Of a DNA stretch of 13,864 nucleotides, positions 13,417-13,864 are shown piece by piece (the first letter of the stretch is position 1; each line of letters begins with the position of its first letter). Origin of the DNA: Zelonia costaricensis. Taxonomy: Eukaryota > Euglenozoa > Kinetoplastea > Trypanosomatida > Trypanosomatidae. Position numbers and translations under genes: made by a program. Location of the stretch: the NCBI GenBank assembly GCA_030849075.1, contig JASAOO010002926.1:1-13864 (forward strand), read 5' to 3'. The notes below the pieces were generated by a model. The model ran no database searches and was not told the DNA's origin. It saw nothing but the letters and a program-made list of their open reading frames with translations.

Positions 13417-13477
13417 CTGGAGATAGAAGGTGTCAGAAGATAGGTTTCCCGTGTGGAGGAGAGCAGTCGAGTCGTAT
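13417..13477 (-). promoter_or_regulatory. Candidate proximal trans-splice acceptor of the SKP1-like gene
   Basis: The minus strand lacks AG from 13477 to 13419. Two C/T-rich stretches (CTGCTCTCCTCC and CTTCTATCTCC) lead to AG at 13418-13417, only 5 nt before the ATG. If used, the genome-encoded 5' UTR would be 5 nt. Confidence 0.45.
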
Positions 13478-13593
13478 CTTTTTTCTCGGTTTGTGTGTGA
13501 GATGGCGAGCCGAAGAAGCAGGGTCAGGTTTTGCCGGTGTGTTTTTTGTGCGTTTTCTTGATTGGGAGAACGAGTGCGCCGCTTCTTGGTTTT

Positions 13594-13630
13594 CTGTGGA
13601 TTGCGCAAAGAAAAAGAGGAGGAAGACAGT
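13594..13630 (-). promoter_or_regulatory. Candidate distal trans-splice acceptor of the SKP1-like gene
   Basis: A T/C-rich tract in transcript sense (TCTTCCTCCTCTTTTTCTTT, about 13627-13608) is followed by AG at 13595-13594, giving a 5' UTR of about 180 nt. The pyrimidine tract is better than that of the proximal site, so either or both may be used. Confidence 0.5.
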
Positions 13631-13864
13631 AAATGGGCAGAGAGTGGTGAAAGAAGAACGGTATACAAGGACAGTCACGAGACCACAGTGCGGGTCGCGC
13701 CGAGATTCAGCTGACGGATCGGGGCTTGTTGCGGGCGGCTGGGTTTTTGGTCTTTTAGTAGTGTTGCAGGCCCCGGCTTGACCTTTCAAAACTGCGCGGC
13801 GGGCGCGCGCTCGCGCAATATCGCGTTGTCTTTTGGGCGTCGCGTGGGGGCCGCGCTCGTTTCG

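Larger units (their letters stand above)
13412..13864. other. 5' flank of the SKP1-like gene
   Basis: No coding frame with recognisable content on either strand up to the window edge. It holds the two candidate acceptors of the SKP1-like gene. At 13794-13836 it has a CG-rich stretch with alternating GCGCGC units; nothing else was recognised. Confidence 0.6.

Noticed and set aside
12308..13426. 372-codon plus-strand open frame
   Set aside because: Antisense to the SKP1-like gene, which has clear family motifs; the frame stays open because of the coding strand's GC-rich third positions.
13794..13836. CG-rich alternating stretch as a CpG-island-type promoter
   Set aside because: Trypanosomatid protein genes are not known to use such promoters, and the stretch is short; it may belong to the UTR of the next gene outside the window.

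Overview
The window reads as nuclear DNA of a trypanosomatid protozoan, most likely from the Leishmania/Crithidia/Leptomonas side of the group. Four things point there. All five recognisable protein genes are intronless and lie on the minus strand, as in a directional gene cluster. Coding regions have strongly G/C-biased third codon positions. Each start codon is preceded on the coding strand by a pyrimidine tract and an AG, the layout of a spliced-leader trans-splice acceptor. The spacers are full of (GT)n/(CA)n, G/C homopolymers and polypurine tracts. The genus is an inference; no species-diagnostic marker was seen.

Layout in the direction of transcription (high to low coordinates): 13864-13412 is the 5' flank of a SKP1-like gene (13411-12818). 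A 1.0-kb spacer follows, then a NOG2/GNL2 family nucleolar GTPase (11792-9846). A 1.2-kb spacer leads to an unrecognised 218-residue basic protein (8659-8003). A 1.0-kb spacer leads to a monocarboxylate-transporter-like MFS protein (6972-5248). Next comes a very long (4.85 kb) gene-free spacer dominated by simple sequence, and finally the N-terminal 131 codons of a short single-span membrane protein (394-1, running off the window) that resembles mitochondrial F1Fo ATP synthase subunit g.

The genes share no evident pathway. As usual in trypanosomatids they are probably co-transcribed and separated by trans-splicing and polyadenylation, so regulation would sit in the UTRs. That makes the spacers worth reading. 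The MFS 3' region starts with a dense G-run block in RNA sense within 15 nt of the stop, and several acceptor AGs lie very close to their start codons.

The long spacer holds the three ambiguous bases of the window (1174, 1499, 4396), each flanked by a direct repeat. At least one (95 identical bases either side of 1499) looks like an unmerged contig overlap, while the 338-bp repeat around 1174 has diverged copies and is probably a real tandem repeat. I found no convincing new genetic system, RNA gene, CRISPR array or transposase. The most interesting signals are the structured simple-sequence spacer and the leader-less-looking mRNAs.
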